A DNA stretch of 64,000 nucleotides, taken from the NCBI GenBank assembly GCA_032719365.1, contig CM064871.1, positions 66,355,483 to 66,419,482 of the forward strand, read 5' to 3'. Positions within the stretch are counted from its first letter, which is position 1, and each line of letters starts with the position of its first letter. The notes beneath the pieces are model-generated. The model was not told the DNA's origin. It worked only from the letters and a program-made list of their open reading frames with translations, and made no database searches. The translations under genes were made by a program, and so were the position numbers. Source of the DNA: Prinsepia uniflora. Lineage: Eukaryota; Streptophyta; Magnoliopsida; Rosales; Rosaceae. Below, one piece after another: positions 45,855 through 57,438 of this stretch.

Positions 45855-48545
45855 ATGGTGTCTGAAGATTCTCAAGGCACGGACGCCCCGTCTGGAAATG
45901 CCTTCGAGGATGATTCGACGGCTTCGGCCGCCTCTGACACACGGTTGAAGACGAGTGGATCGGCTTCAACTTCAGGGACATCTCGGCCAGAGGTGAATCT
46001 GAGGTCGCAGGCCGAGGAAGATAGGGATCTGGAGGAGGAGCTTGAAAAAGCTTTTGCCCAGATGCCAGACGAGGCTGTTTCGGCCATTGGTGAGGCCGAA
46101 CGGTTGATCATTGATGTAGATTCGGTGGGGCAGACCGATGTTTTTGAAGGCATACCACTTGTGTCGGGTCGGTCGAGAGAAAAAGAAGCTGTGGGTACAA
46201 GCGATCAAGATGCGACATCCAGGCCGATGTTGATGGAGATTGATGTGGATGATGCAATGAAGCAGGTGACCGTTGCGACATCCGTCTATCACATTGATCG
46301 TCAGCTGAGTACGATCAAATGGGATGATATTCAGGCATACCGAGAGGCGTTTCACGTGCCCGATTCAGTTATGATGCGGCTGATTGGGGATAGCGACATG
46401 CCGAGTGATCCTCCGGAGCCGTGGACGACCTTCCACCCGGACGTTTTCACGCATGGAGTCATCCTGCCCCTCCACCCCTAGGTGCAAAGGATGGTTGCCC
46501 AGGTTGGTGTGGCCATCGGTCAAATCAACCCCAACACCTGGATTGCCCTGACAGGTGTGTACACGGCCTTCAAGTTGGCCGGGAAAGGAGAGCCGTCCTG
46601 GGGGCACATAAACTACCTCTATTAGTTTAGAAGGGATAAAACGGGGTGGATTTATGTGGAGGCTAGAGATAGGAAGACCCGGGGGCCGTTCATATGGGAT
46701 ATGCCCACTTCGCAAAAGGCATGGAAGCATCGTTTTGTGTTGGTTTGCGGAGACTGGGAGGGGTCCTACCTAACCGACCAAGATAGGAGAATTCCGAGGA
46801 ACTATCAGTCGAAAGGTGTGGTTAGTGTTAGGTGTTGTAAGTCGGTTAGGGCTTGTTTTTTGTTTTTTTTTGTAGGCCGTGGCTAATTTGTCTTTGTTTT
46901 TGCAGAGGTGTTCAAGTGTCCTAGCGTGACCGACCAGGAAAAAGCTGACTGTGTGGAACTGTTCGAGAGGCTTGACCGAACAGAAAGGAGTAGGGATTTC
47001 TTGCGGCTTCCCCAGAATTTGCTGAAGGTCGGCCTGATATCGGAACTTCGTAAGTATCGACTCATCATGCCCTGTGAAAGTGTTGGCTGGCCTGGATAAG
47101 TGACTGATTTTTTTTTGTGCAGCTCCTCTGGACTACGTGCTTGCTGCAGCCACCCAGTGCTCGAATCGAATGGCTAAGATTCAAGAGATAATGAAGCAGG
47201 CCGAGGATGTGAAGGCCGAGGCTCAGAAAGCTGGGGCGTCATCCAAAGTGGACTTCAGGCAGCCGCTGAAGACGAAGTCTACGACCCGAGTGAAACCGAG
47301 GCTATGGATACCGGGGGGTCCAGTCAAGCCGGGGAACAGCCGGCAACTGATGTGGATGAAGCGACGCTGGAGCTTCTTGAGCCCTTGTTCTCAAGTCCCC
47401 CTGCGTCGGCCGGTGAGAAGAGGAAGGCGACGCTCGGCAGTTCTCCAGTCGTCATCGAAATAGATGATGCGGCCGAGCAGAGGAGAAAGTTCGTGGCTGA
47501 GGCTCGACTTAAGAAGAAAAAGAAGCTGGCTGAGAGGAAGGAAAACAGGGAAGATGAGGAGCCGGCCGAGAAAAAGCGGCAGAAGAGGCAGACCGAGGTG
47601 GAGACCCTAGAACAGGTGAGGAACATGGTCGTGCCGTCGCAGACCTCCCTGTTGGCTGGCCGACAGGTGCCGAAGAAGCTGAAAAGGCCGACGCTGGACT
47701 CGTCGATCAAGTCCTATTTTGTCAATGCGGAGGGGGAACCGGACTTGATCAGGACGACTGAGGTGGACGACAGCTGGCGGCATCTGAGCACGGCCTTCCA
47801 CCCCTCGCAGCTGGACTTTATGAACACGGTGGTCCGGGGGTCCCAATATGAGTTGGGTGAGATAGCCGAAGTTCAGCCGAGGGACTTTGCCGACCGTTGT
47901 GACAAGACCATGCGGCTTGGCTCTCATGTAAGTTTCTGTTTCGTGGTGCCCCCTTTTTTGTTGTTATTATTTTTTGTTTTTTGGGACTAACGCGGCCTGT
48001 GATTTGTGCAGTTTCTTGGAGAAGTGTTCTCGACCTTCCGTCACGCCAGCAACCTCAGGCAGCAAGCCTTGGATATGAAACGGGAAGTGGAAGGGAGGGA
48101 GCACGCCTTGGCCGGAAATCAAAGACTGTTCAACCAGGCGCTCGAGGCCAAGGCGGAGCTTGAGCTGAAGGTAAAGGCCCTGGAGGTGGAAGCAGCCGCG
48201 AGGGCCGAGGAGGCTAGGCGGGTCCAAGCCGAGTTGGAAGAATCCAGGTCAAGGTTGGCTGAGCAGGAGTCGGCCAATGCGAGGCTAGCCGAGCAGTTGA
48301 TCTCGGCCAAGAAGGTGGGGATAGAAGAATATAAGGCCTCTCAGGAATGTGAGAAGACCTTCATGAAGTTTGGGGCTGCCTTGGAGGATGGCTTCTACAA
48401 GAAGTTGTTGCTGTCTAACCCGGGGGTCTCCATTGCCTTCCCTTGGCTCAAGTCCCCGCCGAGGGTTGAGGATTACCTGGATGATGACGGGAATCCTCTG
48501 CCCGATGATGAAGAGGAGGATCTGGATTCTGACGAGGCCGACTAA
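45855..48545 (+). pseudogene. Antisense accessory ORF of the Tat element (gypsy-type Transposase_28-like)
   Basis: Coding blocks on the plus strand, opposite to gag-pol: 45855 to about 46830 (acidic N-terminus, then a region like the Pfam 'putative gypsy type transposon' domain, with AYREAFHVPDSV and NPNTWIALTGVYTAFKL), 46905-47051, 47121-47931 and 48012-48545. Introns with GT/AG fit between blocks. The last block is a long coiled coil (KVKALEVEAAARAEEARRVQ) with an acidic tail ending at 48545. Lesions: TAG at 46479-46481, TAG at 46623-46625 and a frame change near 47250. Similar antisense ORFs are known in Tat elements; their function is unknown. Basic Lys-rich runs near 47510 could be a nuclear signal. 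Confidence 0.8.
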
Positions 48546-48983
48546 GCTGAGGCCGAGAAGATGGGCGGTCCACATGCTGAAGATGAAGAAATGACCGAGT
48601 TGGGTGGCGACGGCCAGTAGTATAGGCCGCATTCTAAATCTCATTGTAATTTGGCTTAGGCCTGTGTAATGTGACCTTGGTTTTAATAAATAGATATTTT
48701 GGTAACTGATGTGTTTGGATTTGAAATAAAATTTGAAATAAGCACCAAGTGTGTCGGACTAAGACCATAATTGGGGACTGTAGGCTTGGTAAGTCAGCCA
48801 CTGATGGCCGATGGTATCCGTCAGTTTTAGAACATAGACCGGGAAAGTACACCTTGGGAAGGTTTGTAACAAAACTTGAATCGATCACTTGATGAATGTT
48901 ATTCATAGATCAGTCTGGGTATGCCAGAACATGTTTACAAAAAATGGCCGTGGGCCGTGTGCATTGCGGCGTTTTACAACAAC

Positions 48984-51900
48984 CTATCTGTAGTAATACT
49001 TGAGATGGTCCACGTTCCAGGGATGTGGAAGTGTCTTCCCTTCGGAATTTTGCAGCTCGTAAGTCCCCCCTCGGCAGACTCTTGCCACGGTGTATGGTCC
49101 TTCCCAGTTTGGGGCAAAGGTGCCTGCTGCCTTGTCCCTGGTGCCATTGTTAACTTTGCGGAGGACCAAGTCCCCCACCCTGAAACTCCTGTGTCGGACT
49201 CTCGAGTCGTAGTATCTAGCAACACGCCGCTTGTAGGCCATGTTTTTCAGGTTAGCTTGGTCTCGCCTTTCCTCAATTAGATCGAGGTTGAGGGCAATCT
49301 GCTGATCGTTGGTGTCCGGATCGTACGAGATTACACGGTATGAGGTTTCTCCGATCTCCACGGGGATCACGGCCTCTGACCCAAAAGCTAGGGCAAAGGG
49401 CGTTTCGTTTGTGGCCGTTTTGTATGAAGTACGGTGCGACCAAAGGACGTCGTTGATTATGTCTGCCCATTTGCCCTTGTCTTCGTCCAGGCGCTTTTTC
49501 AGGTTGTACTTGATATTTTTATTGACGGCCTCTACTTGGCCGTTGGACTGGGGGTGTGCAGGGGATGCGAAGAGAAGCTGTATACCGTATGTTTGGCAGA
49601 ATGCTTTGAAGCGATTGCAGTCGAACTGTTTCCCGTTATCGGTCACGATGGTGTGTGGGATCCCGAAGCGGCAAATGATGTTCTGATATATGAATGATTC
49701 GATCTGCGCTGCTATGATGGACGCGAGGGGCTTCGCCTCCGCCCATTTGGTAAAATAGTCTACTGCCACCACAGCGAAGTTTACCCTGCCCTTGCCCGTA
49801 GGCATTGGCCCGATGAGGTCGAGTCCCCACTGCGAGAACGGCCATGGGCTCATCATGGAAGTGAGGGGTTCAGCTGGCAAGTGAGGGATCTGGTCGTGTC
49901 GCTGACACCTGTCGCATTGCTGTGTGAGGGCAGTGGCATCGGCGAGCATTGTTGGCCAAAAGTATCCCTGGCGGAATGCCTTGTGTGCCAAAGTGCGTGC
50001 GCCCGAATGGTCTCCGCATATGCCTTCGTGCATTTCTCGGAGAATGTAGTCTCCTTGTTCCGGCGTGAGGCACTTTAGTAGCGGGGTGGTGAATCCTCGC
50101 TTATACAGATGATCGTGCTGAATGGTGTAGCGAGTGGCCTGCCGCCTGATTTTCTTGGCCTCCAGCCTGTCCTCTGGGAGAGAGCCATCATGTAGGTAGG
50201 CCCTGATGGGGTCCATCCATGTCGGGCTGGTGTTGATGGTGTATACAGGGTTCGGTCTGGTGCTAGGCCTGTGTTGGACTTCGACTAAAACTTGTCTCCC
50301 TTTCTTGTCATCAAGTGAGGATGCCAGTCGAGCCAGGGCATCGGCATGGCCGTTTTCCAATCGTGGGATCTTTGTAACCTCAAAGTTCGTGAACGACCCA
50401 AGTAGCTGCCTGGCGAGGGCCAAGTAGAGAGTCATGGATGCGTCCTTGGCCTCGAAATTGTCATTGATCTGGCTGACGACTAGTTGGGAGTCGCTGAAAA
50501 TGCGTAGTTGCTGGGCCTCCATGTTTCTGGCGAGACGTAGGCCAGCCAGTAGAGCCTCGTATTCTGCCTCGTTGTTGGATACTCGGAAGCTGAACCTTAG
50601 AGCGTACTCTAGCTTGACTTGGTCGGGGGAGGTGAGTACTAAGCCGGCCCCCGATCCGTTGTGGCAGGCTGAACCGTCGACGAACAGCGTCCAACAGGGC
50701 CGTGTGGGGTCGATGCCAGAGGTAGATGGTCATTCTCCTTCCCTGGCGGGAAGATTCTGCCTGCTGGTATCCTCAGGCGGTATGCACTGGGTGGGTTGGT
50801 AAGAGTAGTCGGCGACGAAGTCAGCCACTGCTTGTCCCTTCTCGGCAGTCTTTGCCACATAGTTAATGTCGAACTCGCTGAGCTCAATTGCCCACTTAAT
50901 CAGTCTGCCCGAGATGTCGGGTTTCTGGAGGACCTGCCAGAGAGGTTTATTAGTGACGACCTTGATTTCGTGTGCCTGAAAGTATGGGCGCAGTTTCTGT
51001 GCCGTTACTACCAGTGCAAGTGCCAGCTTCTCCAAGTCGGGGTATCTTGTTTCTGTGTCTTGCAGAGCCTTGCTGACGTAGTAGACCGGGTTCTCGGCAC
51101 CTGCCCTCCGGGTGATGAGGACTGAGCTTACTGCGGAGGCGGATACTGATAGGTAAAGGAAAAGGTGTTCCCCTGTCTCTAGTCGGGTTAAGAGCGGTGC
51201 GCTGCTCATGTACCGCTTGAGCTCTACGAATGCCTTGCTGCACTCGTCCGTCCAGTTGATTCTTTTTCCTTGCCTTTCAATGCCTTAAAGAAGGGAGTGC
51301 ACTTATCCGTCACCTTGGATATGAATCTTGTGAGGGCCGCTACTCGCCCTGTGAGGCTCTGGATGTCCTTGTGTGTCTGAGGGGGTTGCATGTCCATGAT
51401 AGCCTTGATTTTTTCAGGGTTGGCCTCGATTCCTCTCTGACTAATCATGTACCCTAGAAACTTGCCCGAACCCACGCCGAAAACGCACTTGGCGGGGTTG
51501 AGACGCATCTTGTAGTGTTTGAGGACCTTGAACATTATGGCCAGGTTAGGAACGTGTTCGCCTGCTGTCCTGCTTTTTACAAGCATGTCATCCACGTATA
51601 CCTCCATGGTTTTGCCAATCTGGTCGGCAAACATGAAGTTAACAAGGCGTTGATAAGTTGCCCCCGCATTCTTCGGGCCAAAAGGCATGACATTATAACA
51701 ATAGACTCCCAAGTTGGTCCGGAAGCTTGTGTGGATCTGGTCGTCCGGATTCATTAGGATCTGATTGTAGCCCGAATAGGCGTCCATGAAACTGAGCAAC
51801 TCGTGTCCCGCCGTAGCGTCCACCAGCATGTCAATTTTGGGAAGTGGGAAGTTGTCCTTCGGACATGCCTTGTTTAAGTCCGTGAAATCGATACACATTC

Positions 51901-54892
51901 GCCAGAGTCCCGTAGGTTTCTTAACTAGGACCACGTTGGCGACCCATGCAGCGTATATGGCCTTTCGGACGAAGTGGATCGTGCTGAGCTTCGTGATTTC
52001 GGCCTGCATGGCCATTTGCCTTTCCGCATCATAGCTTCGTTGCTTCTGGGCGACTGGCCTGAAAGTGGGATCGATGGTGAGCCGGTGGCAGATCACCTCG
52101 GCGGAAATGCCGGGCATGTCCGCATAGGACCATGCAAACACTTCAGCGTTGTCCTGGAGGAACTGGATGAGTTCGAAGCGGATGTCGGGCCTGAGTTTCG
52201 AGCCGATTCGAACCTGGCGGTCCCCGTGTTCACTGGAAAGAGGGATTATCTCTGTCTCTTCCACCGGCTCCGCATGGGGCGTGTGAGCTAAGTCGCGGGG
52301 GTCTTCCGGGGGGCTGTCCCTGAGCTTTTCTATGTATCCTGCTTCCACAAGATCGTCACCGAGTGCCGATTCAGTGTCCGTGAGCGTCTCTGTTGTCTCG
52401 GTCGGCCTCTGGTTGGTTTTAGTGAGAGAGGTGGCATAACACGTCCCGGCTGAGAGCTGGTCTCCCTGTACCTGGCCCGATCCCAAAGGTGTTGGGAATT
52501 TCATAAGCAGGAGGTGAGTGGATACGATGGCTCGTATCTGGTTGAGAAGGCCCCGACCAAGGATCGCGTTGTAAGCTGTTGGAAAATCGACCACAAGGAA
52601 GGTAGTCAGTGTGGTGGTGGTGAGGGGCTCGGAGCCCATGGTGATTGGTAAAGTGATAATCCCCCGGGGGAGAACTGAATCTCCTGAAAATCCAAGAAGA
52701 GGCGTGACCTTGCGGTCTAACTCTTTCTCGTTCAAACCCATTCTTTGAAAAACATCCCAAAAAAGTACGTTGACCGAACTGCCGGTGTCGACGAGAATGC
52801 GACCTACGTCGCAGTTTGATATTAGCGCTCGGACGATCAGGGGGTCGTCATGGGGAAAAACGATGCCCCGCTCCTCCTCCTCCGAGAAGCTGATAGGTTT
52901 CCATCCAGTCTTTGCGATCTTGCCGGGTCGGCTGGCGCCGATGCTGAGTACCTGCCTGGATTGCAAAGCCCTGTTGAAACTCTTCCTGGCCCGGTTTGAG
53001 GTGATGGGGGAAGATAAGGTCGGGCCTCCACTGATGGTGTTGATCTGAAGGCGCGCCGGGGCGGCCTGTGCTCGGGTCACAAATTGATCGAGTCTGCCAT
53101 CGCGGACTAGCTGTTCGACTATGTCCTTGAAGGCGATGCATTCCTCAATGGTGTGCCCATTGTACTTGTGGTACTGGCAAAATGCCTCCTTGTTGATGAC
53201 AGGTCGGTAGTTTGGGTTTCTTGGCTTGGGCTTCGGGATCATCTCCTCCATACTCAGTAGGACATTGTCGAGCGTCGTGTTTAGGATCGTGTATGTCTCG
53301 AACCGGCGCCTGGGGCCTGCGCCCTCTGCTACCAATCCTCTGCCCTCCTGGGGGTTCCCGCGGTGAAAGTCGCGGTCGTTGCGACCTGAACGTCCCCGCT
53401 TCTCCTGATTGCGAGAATCAAAGTGAAGCTTCCTCTTCCCGGTCTCGGAGCGACTGTCGTCGTGACTATGGGAGTTTGGTTGAGCTCTTCCCGAGCCTGT
53501 GGTTGGGGGGTTGGGCTGAGTGACTCTACTCTCCTTTGGAGGAGTGTAGAAGAACTCGGCCTTCGCATGGATGCTGGCCCTTCTCATAAGTTCGGCATAG
53601 CTTCCCCACTCTTCCATATGGGCCGCGAATTTGAAAGGAGACTCTTTGAGACCGCTCCGAAAGGCATTGAATGCGGCCTTGTCGTCTGTATCCTGGCAGC
53701 GGGAGTACTCTAAGCTAAACCTTGCGGCATATTTTTGGAGGATCTCGTCCTCCCTCTGCCTGATGGAGAACAGATCGTCCGTGGACACGAGCCTGATTGT
53801 TTGGATCATGAACTGACTTAAGAACGTAGAGTGTAGATTCTCAAGGGAATCGATCGTGCCTGGCGGCAGACGGTAGAACCAGTTCAGGGCCGCGTCGGTG
53901 AGGGTGGAGCTGAAAATGAGGCACTGTTCGTCTTCCGAGGCATCGCGGTATGCCAAGGCAGAAGTGTAGTTGTTCCAGTGGGTGTTGGGGTCTCCTTTCC
54001 CGGTGTACAGGGCAATCTTGAGGGGCTTGACCCCAGTTCTGTGACAGGAGCGGAGGAGCCTTTCTGAGAAAGGACCGGGGTTGGCATTCTTCAAGGCTGG
54101 CGCCTTGCTCCTATCTTCCTTTGCCTCCAAGGCACGTACTCTTTTCAGGAGGGCCTCAATCTCTGCGCTCTGACCGCTGGGCAGTTGGGTAGGAGTCTCA
54201 TTCGGCCGTCGGCCCTTGTCCTGGCGGACCCTTGCTTCTCTACCTTGGGAGTAACTACCGGCCGTTGAGTCGGTCTCGTCCGGACGCTCCCTTGAGTGGG
54301 TTTCGCTCCTCTTCCTTGTCTGGCAACCTCCGTCCCTTGGCCCGTGGTCCGGGTGTTCCGTGGCGACCTGGCGGTCGGTTGAGCCGTGATGCCGCACTGA
54401 CGAGGTCCGTTCATCTGACATTTCGTAGGAGAGCCTAGCTGGCACGACTTGGCGTTCTTCCAGCAGCTGTCGGGCATCGCGGTAGATCTTGGTTCCTGAG
54501 AGTCCTGCCCCCGTTGGTTGGATGAGGAGGCGACCGGAGGAAGCAGGGTTCGGCCTTTGCTGTCTCCGCGGCTGATCCGATGACCTCTCGACTACAACGT
54601 GCACAGCATGTGGCCTGTCTGCCTGTCTCTCCTCGACCTGTAAGCGGTCGGCTAGTTCCCCTCCCGGTTGCCCCTCGCGCTGGGACATCCTCACGAGGGC
54701 AATCGTGTTTGCGTACTGCTCCGTTAGGAGTTGGTTCTTCGCGTCGATTTTGGCATTGTGGGCCTTCAGCGCGGCCACCTCACGCATTAAGTCGTCCAGA
54801 GTCTGCCGGTAGGCATCTGGGACGCTCCCGGTTGTGTTTCCCCTAGTGAAGGGGGTGTGATTGAGCTCTCCTTCGTCTCGTTCGTCCGACAT
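48984..54892 (-). pseudogene. Gag-pol polyprotein of the Tat element, one frameshift and one stop
   Basis: From the ATG at 54892 the first 1222 codons hold gag, a single Cys/His motif (CQYHKYNGHTIEEC), aspartic protease (LVDTGSSVNVLF, near residue 700) and reverse transcriptase with YVDDMLVKS near residue 1100. Near 51262 one base is lost in an A-run and the frame moves. RNase H (NPVYYVSKALQDTE) follows in the new frame until a TGA at 50732-50730. After that the same frame continues through a second, plant-type RNase H (FVDGSACHNGSGAG, SDSQLVVSQI) to integrase with an HHCC zinc finger and D, D, E residues in GLDLIGP, IVTDNGKQF and NGQVEAVNK. It ends at 48984. Two RNase H domains are characteristic of the Tat lineage. 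Confidence 0.92.
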
Positions 54893-54952
54893 GACCTTTG
54901 GTACGACTCGGGACGGCTGATCTGGTGAGAGAGCATGGGCTGTTGTTTCAGA

Positions 54953-54970
54953 TTCCCACAGACGGCGCCA
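54953..54970 (-). other. Primer binding site of the Tat element
   Basis: Minus strand TGGCGCCGTCTGTGGGAA begins three bases inside the 5' LTR. The TGG start fits a tRNA 3' CCA end. It is not the initiator-Met type; tRNA-Arg is a likely primer in this group but I could not check it. Confidence 0.75.
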
Positions 54971-54973
54971 ATC

Positions 54974-55461
54974 TGTTGATGCAAGAAATGGATCAACCTA
55001 CTCCTGCCTCGCTGAGCTTCCTTCGCGTTCCCTCTCGAAATATTGTGGCCTGCACAGGAAGAGGGTAATGCAAAGGGACACTGGTGTGATGCCGGCCGAA
55101 TAGTCTCCGATGCTTAAGTTAGTTAAGTAGGAGGGTACTGTTGTAATTTAGACAGCGTGAGGGCAAGATTGTCATTACCTTTGGAGGGGGATGCCCTTGT
55201 ATTTATAGTAGCATTGAATGTGTTTGTTGGTGTTTGTCAATGTGGGATAAATGTTGCTGCCTCTAGGAGTTTGACAGGTGTCTTGTGGTGGTCCCGGATA
55301 GCATTTATGACTTGTCAGTAAGCCTTACCGACCAGATTTGGTCTTCCTATGTCGTTCTTGGCTTAGTTGGCGTAATCGGAGACTTGCCTGGGACTGGTGG
55401 AGCGGGGACAGGTCAGATTGGTTCGGGCTTTTGACCAGGCCGACCAGTTTAGGTATGAACA
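54974..55461 (-). repeat. 5' LTR of the Tat element
   Basis: 488 bp, the copy from which minus-strand transcription of gag-pol would start. Confidence 0.95.
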
Positions 55462-55690
55462 ATCATGATCATGTGGGATCATGAGCATGGGAAGGGTGGC
55501 TGCGTGACATGGTTGTAGACCTTGAATTCCGTTCTTTGCAAACAGGAGCAAAACGAAGATGGTCAGTGTGTTCAGACAAGTTATTCAAGTCAGGAAGAGA
55601 ACATCCTCAGGAAGATGACTTGCAATGTCAGTGTTTCCATTTCGATTACAGGGCTTCTTATAAAACCTGGACATGGTTACGATGAAGAAT
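55462..55690 (-). pseudogene. F-box relic, N-terminal part
   Basis: Minus-strand frames read DIASHLPEDVLFL and, after a frame change, NNLSEHTDHLRFAPVCKEWNS, an F-box. It is cut at the Tat element target site. The propeller half lies at 43526-44005 in the same orientation. Stops and frame changes unrelated to the insertion suggest it was already decayed. Confidence 0.7.
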
Positions 55691-56353
55691 TCTTCTTTAA
55701 ATATTGTAAATTAAGGTGAAACATAAACAGTAAGTATATACGAACAAGGAAAATATATGCAATCAAAGATGCTGAGAATAATGATGTGTTTACTAATCTG
55801 TAATCGACATTCAACTAATTCCTCCAAAGTGATTGCAAACAAATTATGCATGAATATGGAAACCTATTCCTCTAAGGGTCGATCTTTTGCTTCATTTGGT
55901 TAATTCTGACGTCGGTTTAGTTTTTTGCTTGCTATAATTTTAATTTTTGTTTCATAAGTTTTAATTTTACTAAGATTTTCTTTTACAAGAAACGATTTTC
56001 ACTGTAGGTTTAAGTTACCTCGGTTTTTAGGCTTCCAAATTTCGGCTTTTCGCTTCATTAGCTATAAAACCTACATATTATTCATATATAATTATATAAT
56101 ATTTGCATTGACAAATAAAAAACTTAGCAGCAGTTTGCTTCTTTAATCTGCAATTTCTTAAACTGATCGTCTGCGATACTGCAAGGTTTCACACAAAATC
56201 AACACTGGAAATCCCAATGAATCTATCACATGTCTCCCTAATTTACAAGAGCCCTTAATTGATGCACATTAGAATACAATATCCGTATGTATAACGATGC
56301 ACCTATATATTTACTCAATGCCAATCATACAATATTACAAAACACCTAGTTAT
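55691..56353. other. AT-rich spacer downstream of PNSL3
   Basis: No gene recognised. The part nearest 56354 should be the PNSL3 3' UTR. Confidence 0.4.
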
Positions 56354-57049
56354 CTAGGCCAGTAACGCCACCAGATCATCAATCGATTTCAATGTCTTCT
56401 CGTAGTATAGGTACGATTCATATACCTTCGGCGTTCGAACGTAATAATCAAACTGCAACTCACAACATAAATCACATTATAATCAAACCAAAAAATAAAT
56501 AAATTTCATTATGTATATAAAAGCGCTTAATAATTGACCAAACTTTGAATACTAATATACCTCTGCCATATTATCTACCAACTCATTCGCGGTCTTAGCA
56601 TACTCTTTCCGGCGACTTTCCAGCACCATAGTCACCGCATTTTTCAAATCTTGCGAAAGATAGGCTGACTTGAGACAAATGTAAAATATGACATACCTCC
56701 AAGCCATGGCCTCCAACATGTCCCTAATGCTATGAAGCCCTTCGGCGGTTTGCTTAATTCTAGCCACCGCATCTTCTGGCGACAATCCTGGCTCGAAGAA
56801 ACGTTCCCTTATAAATGACCGGACACCCCAATTTTCAGCTAGTCCTAGTGCTGTGGCAATGCCATGTTGATGTGCCCCAAGTGCCAATGTAGTGGCCAAA
56901 AATGTCGTCACAACATTTCTGCAACTTGTTGCACTTTCTTCGACGTCAAGTGATGCTCGGATTAGTGGCGGTGAACGGTGGTTTTGGGGTTTGGTGGTGA
57001 TGTGGGCGTGGAGGAGGGCGATGGCAGTGGTGTTGGTAAAGCTGCTCAT
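56354..57049 (-). CDS. PNSL3: Photosynthetic NDH subunit of lumenal location 3 (PsbQ-like)
   Basis: Two exons, 57049-56561 and 56452-56354, join in phase 0 and encode 195 residues. The N-terminus (MSSFTNTTAIALLHAH..., Ser/Thr/Arg-rich) fits a chloroplast transit peptide; TTFLATTLALGAHQHG looks like the thylakoid transfer segment. The mature part has the PsbQ-like helices, including ARIKQTAEGLHSIRDMLEAM, YVIFYICLKSAYLSQDLKN, and after the intron FDYYVRTPKVYESYLYYEKT. It ends SIDDLVALLA. PNSL3 is a lumenal subunit of the NDH-PSI supercomplex for cyclic electron flow. No lesion is seen. The length is a little short of the Arabidopsis protein, mainly at the N-terminus. Confidence 0.93.
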
Positions 57050-57151
57050 GGCTTTGAGTACATCTGAAATTTCATAAAGGAATGGCTCATTGTGGATACT
57101 TTGGCAGGTTTTTGTGGCTTACTGTTAATCCAACATGGACCTTACCTTCTT

Positions 57152-57161
57152 GCCACGTGGC
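57152..57161. promoter_or_regulatory. Perfect palindromic G-box upstream of PNSL3
   Basis: GCCACGTGGC lies about 100 bp upstream of the PNSL3 ATG, with GTTATC (GATAAC on the minus strand) 5 bp beyond it. G-box plus GATA/I-box pairs are common in light-regulated photosynthesis promoters. Binding is not shown. Confidence 0.6.
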
Positions 57162-57262
57162 GTTCGTTATCTTGTTTGTGGGTTGGGAGGGAAGTAATAT
57201 GGGTCATTCCTTCCGGCCCATGCCTTTTCTTAGCAACGATATTAGGCCCAAAATTAGTTTGC

Positions 57263-57438
57263 TGTTGTGAACACGATCAAATCGTATATCCCATTTCATT
57301 CAGTTACACTCACTTATATAGAAGTAGGGTTAGGGTTAAATATAAAGCCCAAATTACCTATCTATCCTCTTTACATCTGACTAAACTATCCTACACAATA
57401 TTACATAAATAGCCACATACATAAATGTATTTACAACA
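57263..57438 (-). repeat. 3' LTR of the copia element
   Basis: 176 bp, TGTTG...CAACA at both ends. A polypurine tract (minus strand CCAAGGGGGAA, 57449-57439) adjoins it. Confidence 0.8.

Larger units (their letters stand above)
44006..55461 (-). mobile_element. Tat-type Ty3/gypsy retrotransposon with antisense ORF, 11.5 kb
   Basis: Ends are TGTTGACGC... and ...GTATGAACA with the 5-bp duplication ATCAT (44001-44005, 55462-55466). LTRs are 487 and 488 bp and differ at about eight bases plus one indel, near 1.6 per cent, which suggests insertion within about the last million years under usual rates. gag-pol lies on the minus strand. Between pol and the 3' LTR is a long region with a plus-strand ORF and a 110-bp tandem array; this arrangement is typical of Tat-lineage elements. 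One frameshift and one stop in pol and several lesions in the antisense ORF make it defective. Confidence 0.95.

Noticed and set aside
48984..54892. Numerous plus-strand ORFs opposite gag-pol
   Set aside because: They are shadows of the GC-rich pol frame. None has a domain, unlike the true antisense ORF left of 48545.
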